Shown here: piece by piece, positions 1 to 6,486 of the stretch
Layout of the letters: every line of letters starts with the position of its first letter
Position numbering within the stretch: position 1 is the first letter of the stretch
From: Flavobacteriales bacterium
Lineage (GTDB): Bacteria; Bacteroidota; Bacteroidia; UBA10329
DNA: 10,250 bases
Reading direction: 5' to 3'
Assembly (NCBI GenBank): GCA_003456455.1
Contig: DMRV01000449.1
Coordinates: 1-10,250 of the forward strand
Notes under the pieces: generated by a model
Database searches by the model: none
What the model was told of the DNA's origin: nothing
The model's input: only the letters and a program-made list of their open reading frames with translations
Translations under genes and position numbers: made by a program

Positions 1-13
1 GCCGGGAGTAGGC

Positions 14-289
14 ATGTCTATGAACGATCCGATGTTAAACAACCAGATGAATTCCTTTGAAGAATCGGTTTCTATTCAAATGCTGCTCGATTTCTCTAAT
101 GGCGAATTTATACAGCTTGCTTCGGGCGACCTCAATACTGTTTCTCCAAAGCTGATGTCTTTTTTACTTCAAGACGATGTCGCACTTCTAAGCGAGTATC
201 TCAATCAATCTGTCCGAGACCAAAAGCAGACGTCCATGTTTTATCTTAGGAAGTACAACCAGCGCAGTCCGATTTATTTTCCGAAATAA
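14..289 (+). CDS. hypothetical protein, possibly the 3' end of a longer gene
   Basis: This reading frame encodes 91 residues from the ATG at 14, ending at TAA 287-289. I do not recognise a family. The frame is open back to the left edge of the window (codons for P, G, V and G precede the Met), so this may be the C-terminal part of a larger protein rather than a complete gene. There is no signal peptide, membrane segment or cysteine. The product is acidic to neutral with mixed helix and loop character, and it ends in a basic-aromatic tail (residues RSPIYFPK). A second ATG at 20 is an alternative start. It is separated by 175 bases, with no convincing terminator, from the nitrogen operon that follows on the same strand. 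I am fairly confident that it is coding but cannot assign a role. Confidence 0.55.
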   Translation: MSMNDPMLNNQMNSFEESVSIQMLLDFSNGEFIQLASGDLNTVSPKLMSFLLQDDVALLSEYLNQSVRDQKQTSMFYLRKYNQRSPIYFPK

Positions 290-464
290 TTAGGAACTAG
301 ATTCCGTTTCCACATTAACCTATTAGTTTCTTTTTTCTGAGAAACCCCAATTATAGCGGCATACCCGTCCGTATAGTATGAATTTGTTAAAAACTCATCG
401 TAAAATAATAGTCGTACAACTAAAATTCATGATTTTTCTCAAATTGCCCCATTATATTCGCGGC

Positions 465-635
465 ATGGATAGGAAAAATCAGAAAACATTTGATGCAAGC
501 CCAATTATTTCAGGGGTACTTATTTTAATTGTTCTTTTTGCTATGCTTGTTGTAAGCGCAGATTCTGTCTCAGCACAACCGATTAAAAACGGAGTAACTG
601 AAACTTCCGCACAAATAGATGCGGTTAAGAATTAA
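465..635 (+). CDS. small single-span or secreted peptide opening the P-II/Amt operon
   Basis: From the ATG at 465 this encodes 56 residues. Basic residues R3, K4 and K7 are followed by a hydrophobic stretch (about residues 14-32) and then VSA-Q, a plausible signal-peptidase site after A37. A 19-residue polar tail follows. The product could therefore be a membrane-anchored micropeptide or a very short secreted peptide. In-frame ATGs at 378 and 429 would add a charged, hydrophobic N-terminal extension that spoils the signal-peptide pattern, so I prefer 465. No strong Shine-Dalgarno is visible, as is usual in Bacteroidota. Its stop lies 15 bases before the P-II start, and the P-II gene is 21 bases from amt, so the three are probably one transcript. 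The family is not recognised. A role as a small partner of the ammonium transporter is only a guess from position. Confidence 0.5.
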   Translation: MDRKNQKTFDASPIISGVLILIVLFAMLVVSADSVSAQPIKNGVTETSAQIDAVKN

Positions 636-650
636 ATAATTCAATCACGA

Positions 651-995
651 ATGAAAAAGATTCAAGCCATAATTAGGGCGTCAAAATTTGACTTAGTAAA
701 AGAAGCACTTCATCAAAAAGGCATCGACTTTTTTAGTTTTTACGAAATAAAAGGGTGTGGGCACGAGAAAGGAGATTCTATGTCGTATCGAGGAGCCGTA
801 TATGATGTAGGTTTTATTGCCCGAATTAAGGTTGAAATACTCGTAACGGAATCATTTGCACAAAGTGCTATTGATGCCATTGCTGGCGCTGCTAAAACGG
901 GGGAAAAGGGTGACGGGCTCATTTATGTTGCCAATGTAGATGAGGTCATAAACATCCGAACTGGGGATAAGAATGATGAGGCCATTAACAAATAA
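651..995 (+). CDS. glnK: P-II family nitrogen regulatory protein (GlnK/GlnB-like)
   Basis: This 114-residue protein has the normal length and full layout of P-II signal proteins, cytoplasmic trimers that sense ATP/ADP and 2-oxoglutarate and control ammonium transporters and nitrogen enzymes. The N-terminal beta strand is MKKIQAIIR. The T-loop around residues 37-55 carries Tyr51 in the context YRGAVY, the position uridylylated in enterobacterial GlnB/GlnK. The B-loop is TGEKGDG at 83-89, and the C-terminal strand ends in IRTG at 102-105. Compared by eye with E. coli GlnK, several ligand-contact positions differ: Glu39 for Gln39, Arg58 for Lys58, Leu90 for Lys90 and Asn101 for Arg101; Arg103 is kept. 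The immediately downstream amt gene makes a GlnK role (blocking Amt) the best inference. The symbol is by family and context, not by proven orthology. Confidence 0.92.
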   Translation: MKKIQAIIRASKFDLVKEALHQKGIDFFSFYEIKGCGHEKGDSMSYRGAVYDVGFIARIKVEILVTESFAQSAIDAIAGAAKTGEKGDGLIYVANVDEVINIRTGDKNDEAINK

Positions 996-1016
996 CTGTA
1001 CGATACGAAAAGTAGA

Positions 1017-2264
1017 ATGAACGAATCATTAGAGTTAGCACAACAAGCTTTAGATGCAGCAAACGAAGCTAAGTTCATTGCTAATAACATGTGGATTTTG
1101 GTGGCAACTGTGCTCGTGTTCATCATGCATCTAGGTTTTGCTGCTCTCGAAGCAGGTTTTGTCCAGAAGAAGAATGTGGTAAACATCTTATTCAAGAATA
1201 TAATGATTGTTTGCATTGGCTTGCTCACGTATTACCTAATTGGGTTCAATCTTATGTATCCGGGTACAAATGAAGGTGGCTTTTTCGCTTTTTCTGGATT
1301 TGGTTTAACGCTACCAGAAGGCGGTTTAACTTCAGGATATGCAGATTACACGTATTGGACGGATTTTATTTTTCAAGCCATGTTTGCAGCTACATGTTGC
1401 ACCATTGTTTCAGGAGCTGTTGCCGAAAGAGTAAAACTTGTTCCGTTCTTAATTTTCTGTTCGCTTTTTGTTACTATTTCCTATCCTATAACTGGTTTTT
1501 GGAAATGGGGTTCAGGCTGGTTAGACGCTCGCGGATTTTATGATTTTGCAGGTTCTACCATCGTTCACTCCGTTGGCGGTTGGGGAGCACTTGCCGCCAT
1601 TATTTTACTCGGTCCTAGAAAAGGAAAGTTCAGCGCCAAGGGAATTCATCCAATCCCAGGTCACAGCATGCCATTAGCTACGTTGGGCGTGTTTTTACTT
1701 TGGTTCGGATGGTTTGGATTTAACGGTGGTTCGGTTCTTTCAGCAGATCCAGGTCTAGTTTCTAAAGTTTTCGTTACCACTTCATTAGCAGCAGCAGCTG
1801 GTGCAATCGGTGCTTTTATACTTTCTCTAATCATGTTTAAAACCTACGATTTATCTATGGTTTTAAATGGAGTTTTAGGAGGGCTAGTTGGCATTACGGC
1901 ATCAGCAGATGGCGTTTCTGTTCCTGCAGCAATAATGATTGGTTTCATTGCGGGAGTTTTAATTCCTGTATCTGTAACTGCCTTTGATAAAATGAAATTG
2001 GATGATCCCGTGGGAGCAACATCTGTTCATTTGGTCTGTGGAATTTGGGGAACCTTAGCGGTGGCCATTTTTGGCGATTATGGTGATGGAGTTGGTACGC
2101 TCATGTCGCAGTTAATTGGCATTGCAGCCATAGGCGCTTTTACGTTCACGTTAGCTTTTTTGGTTTTCTTTATTCTAAAGAAAACTGTTGGTATACGAGT
2201 AGATATTGAAGAAGAAACAATCGGATTAGACATCCGAGAACACCAGCTTTCAGCCTACAATTAA
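1017..2264 (+). CDS. amt: ammonium transporter Amt
   Basis: This 415-residue inner-membrane protein has about eleven hydrophobic spans and moves ammonium into the cell. The family signature DFAGSTIVHSVGG is present at 176-188. It includes Asp176 and His184, matching E. coli AmtB Asp160 and His168. The second pore histidine is His338 in VHLVCGIWG, and the pore-gate phenylalanines match Phe123 and Phe235 (FGFNGGS). The first span begins near residue 25 after a short polar N-terminal segment, and no cleavable signal peptide is apparent. The C-terminal tail GLDIREH...AYN closely resembles the conserved cytoplasmic tail of AmtB that communicates with GlnK, so control by the adjacent P-II protein is likely. 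The gene starts 21 bases after the P-II stop and is followed by a strong intrinsic terminator. Confidence in family and function is high. Confidence 0.96.
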   Translation: MNESLELAQQALDAANEAKFIANNMWILVATVLVFIMHLGFAALEAGFVQKKNVVNILFKNIMIVCIGLLTYYLIGFNLMYPGTNEGGFFAFSGFGLTLPEGGLTSGYADYTYWTDFIFQAMFAATCCTIVSGAVAERVKLVPFLIFCSLFVTISYPITGFWKWGSGWLDARGFYDFAGSTIVHSVGGWGALAAIILLGPRKGKFSAKGIHPIPGHSMPLATLGVFLLWFGWFGFNGGSVLSADPGLVSKVFVTTSLAAAAGAIGAFILSLIMFKTYDLSMVLNGVLGGLVGITASADGVSVPAAIMIGFIAGVLIPVSVTAFDKMKLDDPVGATSVHLVCGIWGTLAVAIFGDYGDGVGTLMSQLIGIAAIGAFTFTLAFLVFFILKKTVGIRVDIEEETIGLDIREHQLSAYN

Positions 2265-2280
2265 AGATGTTTTTAGTTGG

Positions 2281-2329
2281 CGAAGCCGTGGTTGTTCCCT
2301 AGTGGAATGGCTGCGGCTTTCGTGTTTTT
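2281..2329 (+). terminator. intrinsic terminator after amt
   Basis: The stem pairs 2283-2298 with 2304-2319, giving 16 consecutive pairs counting G-U wobbles, with a 5-base loop at 2299-2303. Two more pairs at the base (2281-2282 with 2321-2322) lie beyond a single bulged T. A T5 run (2325-2329) follows immediately. It begins 17 bases after the amt stop. In the opposite direction the hairpin has no clear T tract, so it is only a weak candidate for stopping the convergent SIMPL gene. Confidence 0.85.
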
Positions 2330-2347
2330 AAAAAATAACCTATAATA

Positions 2348-3073
2348 TCAATCCACTTCATACAACAAACGCATGGTAATAGATGCCGTCTTGTTCTTGT
2401 CAGCTGTATTAAAAGCTCCACCCCAGCTGTAATCTTCGTTAGAATTCTGCCCAGTAATTTGGAAAACGCCCATATTAGCCGATTTCAAGTCGCCCAAATC
2501 ACTACCTGAATTTGTTGCAATCGTTTCGGCTCTTAAGCGGGCATCTTCTGTTGCCTTTCTAATCATCTCAATCTTTAAGTCTGCCATTTTAGTGTAGTAA
2601 TAGCGCGGAGTTTCCGAATAGAACTGCACGCCCTTATTCATCAATTCAGTAATGGAGCGAGAGAGTTCTTCAACTTTCTTCACATCTGCCGATTCTATTT
2701 CGAGCGATTGCGAGAGTTGATAACCCACAAACCGATTGCCAATGTAATTCCCGTTTTGATATTGAGCTTCTGTTTGTTCCGCAGTGCTTACTGCTTTGAA
2801 AACCAATTGCTCTTTCGCTATTCCTTTCGATAGGAGATATTCCTTTATAATCTTCTTGTCTTTTTCTAATACCGAATAAGCAACTTGCAAATCATTGCTT
2901 TCTCGTACAAACCTACCTTCCCACACAATTAAATCAGACACGAAATCTTCGGAACCAAGTCCTGTAACGCTAATTGTTCCATCTCTCTCGGCTCGTTCTA
3001 CATAAGCCTTTCCTAAAAAGAATGCTGCCAAAACAATGGCTCCAGCAAATAATATGGCGTTGGTCGTTTTCAT
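2348..3073 (-). CDS. SIMPL domain (DUF541) protein, membrane-anchored or periplasmic
   Basis: This 241-residue protein belongs to the SIMPL/DUF541 family, which includes the Brucella antigen BP26/OMP28. A hydrophobic N-terminal segment (about residues 5-22) serves as signal anchor or signal peptide. The SIMPL domain then covers roughly residues 33-240. It opens with the typical strand TISVTGLGSEDF and later contains the family's helical stretch around KIEMIRKATEDARLRAETIA. Members are exported and some assemble into oligomeric rings, but their biochemical role is mostly unknown. The gene lies 47 bases downstream of the Rieske/glutamate-synthase-like gene with no terminator between them, so read-through from that operon is possible. 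It ends facing the amt terminator. The family call is firm; the cellular role is not known. Confidence 0.85.
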   Translation of the reverse strand: MKTTNAILFAGAIVLAAFFLGKAYVERAERDGTISVTGLGSEDFVSDLIVWEGRFVRESNDLQVAYSVLEKDKKIIKEYLLSKGIAKEQLVFKAVSTAEQTEAQYQNGNYIGNRFVGYQLSQSLEIESADVKKVEELSRSITELMNKGVQFYSETPRYYYTKMADLKIEMIRKATEDARLRAETIATNSGSDLGDLKSANMGVFQITGQNSNEDYSWGGAFNTADKNKTASITMRLLYEVD

Positions 3074-3120
3074 ACTTCAAATAACGCCAGAACTAATCAA
3101 TATTTTCCGGTTAACAGAAT

Positions 3121-4734
3121 TTAAGGATTAACTCCAGCATAAGGAATTCCTGCCAGTTTATGCATCTCCCAATTGTACGTGCTAAGATCCTCAGAACTGA
3201 ACTGACTGAAATCTGAATGGCCGCAAGAGCGAGCAATAACTTTCATTAAATCTGTTGTAGCTCCGAAGAAATTGGAAAGCTGCTTCGCAGAACTTTGTAT
3301 AATCAACCGCTGACGTAGATTTTCTTTCTGCGTGGCAATACCAACGGGGCAATTGTTCGTATTACAAGCACGCATTCCCAAACATCCAATTGCCTGTAAT
3401 GCTGAATTGGAAACGGCTACGGCATCTGCACCCATCATCATTGCTTTTGCGAAATCTTCAGCTACGCGCAACCCGCCAGTTATTATCAATGTCACGTCTT
3501 TTACTCCAGCGGCATCTAAATGCTTTCTGGCTCGTGCCAATGCTGGAATAGTTGGTACGTTAATGTTGTCTCTCAAAATGGTAGGAGCAGCACCTGTTCC
3601 GCCACCTCGTCCGTCCAGAATGATGTAGTCTACACCAACGGCAAGTGCAAAGTCAATGTCTGCTTCAATTCTAGCTGCGCTGATTTTAAACCCTACTGGA
3701 ATTCCACCCGTTTTCTCGCGAACTTCTTCGGCTACTTTCTTGAAATCTTCAATGGTTTTTAGATCAGGGAAAGCCGCTGGGGAAATTGCATCTTCGCCTT
3801 CTTTTAAACCTCGTACTTCTGCAATTTCCTTGCTTACTTTTTCTCCTGGAAGATGGCCGCCTGTTCCTGTTTTTGCTCCTTGTCCACCTTTGAAGTGGAA
3901 CGCTTGCGCTTTCTTCACTTTGTCCCAACTGAAGCCGAATTTTCCTGAAGCCAATTCGTAGAAATAGCGGCTATTTGCTTCTTGCTCGGCTGGAAGCATA
4001 CCGCCTTCACCCGAACAAATTCCCGTTCCAGCCATTTCTGCGCCTTTGCTTAAAGCAATTTTCGCTTCGCGCGATAACGCACCAAAACTCATGTCAGAAA
4101 CAAACAAAGGAATATCCAATTCTAATGGCTTCTTGGCTTTTGGCCCGATGACAACTTTGGTGGTTACGTTCTCTTCATCCAACAACGGACGCCTCGCCAA
4201 CTGTGCAGGTAAAAACTGAATATCCTCCCATTTTGGTAGGGTAGTGCGGTCAACTCCCATGGCTGCAGTTGGACCGTGATGCCCCCAATTCTTCAATCCA
4301 TTTTGAGCTAATTCTTTGATGTAGCCTGTAAACGGTTCTGATGGTTCTGGGTGCGTATCAGCGTAATCTCCTAAATAGCTATCGCGGTTAAAAGGCTGCG
4401 GATGCTGCACTCCGAACTCGCGGATTTCCGCAGCATCAACCAACACATCATCGCCTTGAATTTCAGAGGTGAATTTATTAAGCACTTCGGCATTGTTGTA
4501 TTCAGAAACACCTGTATCTATTCGGTAATCCCAACCGTGTAATCCGCAAATGAGATTATCGCCAACCACACTTCCATCTGACATTAAGGCTCCGCGATGC
4601 AAGCATCTTCCGTACAATACACTTACATTTTCTTCATACCGAACAACCACCAAATCGATGTTCTCGATTTGAGCATGGGCAGGTTTTCTGTTCTCTAATT
4701 CTGATAACTTAGCAATAGCTATAGGTTCCTTCAT
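3121..4734 (-). CDS. Rieske / FMN-binding glutamate synthase-like fusion protein
   Basis: This 537-residue cytoplasmic protein combines two modules. Residues about 5-102 form a Rieske-type [2Fe-2S] domain, with the ligand pattern Cys44-x-His46 and Cys63-x2-His66 (CLH ... CGLH). Residues about 150-515 match the synthase core of glutamate synthase: FVSDMSFGALS at 211-221, a GGGTGAAP loop for FMN/substrate, and Cys451-x5-Cys457-x4-Cys462, the usual [3Fe-4S] ligands. The N-terminal glutamine amidotransferase and the C-terminal beta-helix domain of full glutamate synthase are absent, and no GltD-like partner is nearby. It should therefore be a flavin/Fe-S oxidoreductase with its own electron-entry domain, not a complete GOGAT. 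Its ATG directly follows the stop of the DUF427 gene with no gap. The substrate is unknown; an ammonia-dependent amination is one possibility. Confidence 0.85.
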   Translation of the reverse strand: MKEPIAIAKLSELENRKPAHAQIENIDLVVVRYEENVSVLYGRCLHRGALMSDGSVVGDNLICGLHGWDYRIDTGVSEYNNAEVLNKFTSEIQGDDVLVDAAEIREFGVQHPQPFNRDSYLGDYADTHPEPSEPFTGYIKELAQNGLKNWGHHGPTAAMGVDRTTLPKWEDIQFLPAQLARRPLLDEENVTTKVVIGPKAKKPLELDIPLFVSDMSFGALSREAKIALSKGAEMAGTGICSGEGGMLPAEQEANSRYFYELASGKFGFSWDKVKKAQAFHFKGGQGAKTGTGGHLPGEKVSKEIAEVRGLKEGEDAISPAAFPDLKTIEDFKKVAEEVREKTGGIPVGFKISAARIEADIDFALAVGVDYIILDGRGGGTGAAPTILRDNINVPTIPALARARKHLDAAGVKDVTLIITGGLRVAEDFAKAMMMGADAVAVSNSALQAIGCLGMRACNTNNCPVGIATQKENLRQRLIIQSSAKQLSNFFGATTDLMKVIARSCGHSDFSQFSSEDLSTYNWEMHKLAGIPYAGVNP

Positions 4735-5016
4735 TTATTTGGTGATTTCTACGCCCTTCCAGAATGCAAACATTCCTTCGATAACCTTAGCAGAGTCTTT
4801 GGTTTGTGGATAATGCCAAACTGCATCTGAGTTGGTTTCTCCATTCACTTCTATTGAATGGTATGCGGCCGTTCCTTTCCAAGGACATACCGTTTTGTAT
4901 TCAGATGATTTGAAGAATTCCTTGTTTGTAGAATCCGCTGGGAAATAGTGGTTGTTTTCAATTACAACGGTTTTGTCGCTTTCGGCCAAAACTTGGCCAT
5001 TCCAAATTGCTTTCAT
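4735..5016 (-). CDS. DUF427 domain protein
   Basis: This small soluble protein of 93 residues is essentially a single DUF427 domain (Pfam PF04248). The family pattern is clear: the opening strand MKAIWNGQVLAESD, then NHYFP, the signature CPWKGTAAYHS with one conserved cysteine, WHYP, and the C-terminal segment FAFWKGVEI. There is no signal peptide or membrane segment. The biochemical function of the family is not established to my knowledge. Translation appears coupled on both sides. The start codon overlaps the stop of the upstream 249-residue gene (ATGA, 5013-5016), and the stop abuts the start of the Rieske/glutamate-synthase-like gene. This implies that the three products are made together, perhaps in fixed ratio, and may act on a common substrate or complex. 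Confidence 0.88.
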   Translation of the reverse strand: MKAIWNGQVLAESDKTVVIENNHYFPADSTNKEFFKSSEYKTVCPWKGTAAYHSIEVNGETNSDAVWHYPQTKDSAKVIEGMFAFWKGVEITK

Positions 5017-5762
5017 TTTAGTTTGTCTTTTAAATAAGTTGATGTGTTTTTGTAGAAGTCATCGACTGTCGATTGGTCCTTTACCTCTGAGATAGGAAGT
5101 ACGGCTCCTTTCCAGTCACTAACAATCCATTTCCCGTTTTCCTGTTCTGGTTTGTCTGAATAATCAATCTCTTTGTCTTTGTACCAACCGTAGATGTAGT
5201 AATAAGGTTCTGAGACCATTGCATCCGCAGGGTTGAAACCTGCTCCAATCGAGCGGTCAGTTGCTCCATCTGTTTTATACAGTTCGTGGTAAGTTCCTGT
5301 GTCAAAGTGGTGCGGCCATATGTTGATGTCAGATGGAACTCCAACCGATTTGTTTAAGTTTTCGAAGGCTGAATTTGCAATGGTTCTATTCTTCGCCCAT
5401 AGGTTTATAATTGCATCATCCGGCTTGCTGAAAGCATCAAATTTGTACAAATCGTTGTCTGGTAAATCGTAATGAAGTGAAAGGTCTAATTCGTCTTTAA
5501 ATCCAGCTTCAGAAAGCCACTTTTTCCAAGGTTCAACGGTTTGCATGTAAGTCAGATTATCTAGAGAAACGCGTTCCGTTTCTGAACCATTTTTCATAAT
5601 CCCGAGGGCAAATCCAACTGGGTCAACGAAAACGGAATAGGTATTTCCGTTTAACTGGAATTCGCGCCCGACCAAGATTTGTGAATGTATGTGTTTGAAA
5701 TTTGGATGATTGCCGCCTAAACGACAAGAACCGCTGAACCAAAGGAACAGCGACCCTCTCAA
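5013..5762 (-). CDS. hypothetical protein with DUF5996-like C-terminal half
   Basis: This is a soluble protein of up to 249 residues with no recognised catalytic motif. Its C-terminal half has an order of landmarks that reminds me of DUF5996: a WPHHFDTGT block, then SIGAGFNP, then SEPYYYIYGWYKD, then a short strand ending in GAVLPISEV and a final helix with FYKNTSTYL. This is recall, not a search, so it stays tentative. The start is uncertain. Only 16 bases separate the yceI stop from the TTG at 5762, and no in-frame ATG occurs before codon 56, which lies inside the apparent fold. I therefore take TTG as the best available start, although a codon between them is possible. The stop overlaps the DUF427 start (ATGA). 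Confidence that it is coding is high; family assignment is weak. Confidence 0.7.
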   Translation of the reverse strand: MRGSLFLWFSGSCRLGGNHPNFKHIHSQILVGREFQLNGNTYSVFVDPVGFALGIMKNGSETERVSLDNLTYMQTVEPWKKWLSEAGFKDELDLSLHYDLPDNDLYKFDAFSKPDDAIINLWAKNRTIANSAFENLNKSVGVPSDINIWPHHFDTGTYHELYKTDGATDRSIGAGFNPADAMVSEPYYYIYGWYKDKEIDYSDKPEQENGKWIVSDWKGAVLPISEVKDQSTVDDFYKNTSTYLKDKLK

Positions 5763-5778
5763 CCAACCTAACCAATGT

Positions 5779-6375
5779 TTATGAGTTGCGTGTCAACTCT
5801 AGCGTTACTTTAATATCTACTTCGTCTCCAACTACTGCTGTAGCGGCCCAGCTTCCAGATCCAACTCCATAGTCGTTTCTGTTAATGGTGGTTTCAAGCT
5901 GAATACCAGAAACCAACATGCCTTTTTTCATAGGGTGTTGCATTTCTCCCAAAATCTTGAACGGAATAGAAACTTCCTTGGTCACATCTCTGATGGTCAG
6001 TTTCCCGTGAACTACTAATTGGCCATTTCCTTTGTCCTCAAACTTGGTTGAAACAAACGTCATTTTTGGAAATTTCTTAGCATCGAAAAAGTCACCGCTT
6101 TGAAGGTGTTTGTTTCTTTTCTCGTCTCTCGTGTCAACGCTTGCCACGTCAATAGAGAAGCTTGCAGAACTGTTGAGCAGGTTGTCTTTGGCGAGTTTTA
6201 CTTCACCTTCAAAATTGTTGAAACGACCTTCAACTGGAACCAAGAAGTGGTTGACATTGAAGGAAACTGAACTGTGACTTCCGTCTATCTTCCAAGAAGG
6301 TGCGTCAACTGGTCCGAAAGCGCTTAGTGCAGGTATCAGGACTGCGGCCATTAATAAACTTGCAATTGTTTTCAT
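5779..6375 (-). CDS. YceI family secreted lipid-binding-type protein
   Basis: This 198-residue protein has a signal peptide (about residues 1-19, hydrophobic core LLMAAVLIPALSAF) followed by a YceI domain. The domain opens with WKIDGSHSSVSFNVNH and contains the family's G-R-F-x-x-F-x-G segment (GRFNNFEGE) and the characteristic HLQSGDFFDAKKFPKMTF block. It ends with the ETTINRNDYGVGSG strand and the GDEVDIKVTLELTR terminus. YceI proteins fold as lipocalin-like barrels that bind long isoprenoid chains such as polyprenyl quinones in the periplasm. They are often induced by stress or alkaline pH. The gene is the first after the sigma/anti-sigma pair and has a candidate ECF-type promoter and an inverted repeat right at its start. 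The downstream 249-residue gene begins after only 16 bases, so they probably share a transcript. Confidence 0.93.
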   Translation of the reverse strand: MKTIASLLMAAVLIPALSAFGPVDAPSWKIDGSHSSVSFNVNHFLVPVEGRFNNFEGEVKLAKDNLLNSSASFSIDVASVDTRDEKRNKHLQSGDFFDAKKFPKMTFVSTKFEDKGNGQLVVHGKLTIRDVTKEVSIPFKILGEMQHPMKKGMLVSGIQLETTINRNDYGVGSGSWAATAVVGDEVDIKVTLELTRNS

Positions 6376-6405
6376 AGTGTATTGTTTTTGTGATTTACAC
6401 TATGA
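6372..6405. repeat. perfect 10-bp inverted repeat at the yceI start
   Basis: The arms are 6372-6381 (TCATAGTGTA) and 6396-6405 (TACACTATGA), separated by 14 bases. One arm contains the yceI start codon; the other covers the candidate -10 element. A further copy of the half-site TTACACT lies at 6429-6435, 34 bases from the copy at 6395-6401. This is compatible with an operator, or with a hairpin that would hide the start codon in a longer transcript. Confidence 0.6.
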
Positions 6406-6428
6406 TGGTCGATGTCGTTTGGAGTTCC
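6400..6428 (-). promoter_or_regulatory. candidate ECF sigma promoter for yceI
   Basis: Read on the - strand, GGAACT (6428 to 6423) is followed after 17 bases by TCATAG (6405 to 6400), about 25 bases before the yceI ATG. GGAAC is the classic -35 core of many ECF sigma factors, and the spacing fits that class. The gene for an ECF sigma factor lies just upstream, so this could be one of its own targets. It is a match by eye only. Confidence 0.4.
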
Positions 6429-6486
6429 TTACACTTGAAATGAAAATATTTTTGAAAAAAGCGAATTTTGAACTTAAAACGGACGA

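Noticed and set aside
326..345. Possible terminator hairpin (GTTTCT / AGAAAC) after the first gene
   Set aside because: The stem is only 6 AT-rich pairs with an 8-base loop and no T run after it.
378..464. Longer N-terminus for the small peptide gene from the ATG at 378 or 429
   Set aside because: The extension puts a charged, mixed segment ahead of a good signal-peptide pattern beginning at 465. The shorter form is more plausible, though not proven.
923..1228. Minus-strand open frame across the P-II/amt junction
   Set aside because: It lies opposite two firmly identified genes and its translation has no recognisable domain; it is a shadow frame.
5081..5344. 87-codon minus-strand frame inside the 249-residue gene
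   Set aside because: It lies within a longer frame that is coupled by ATGA to the next gene and has coherent protein-like sequence; the internal frame does not.
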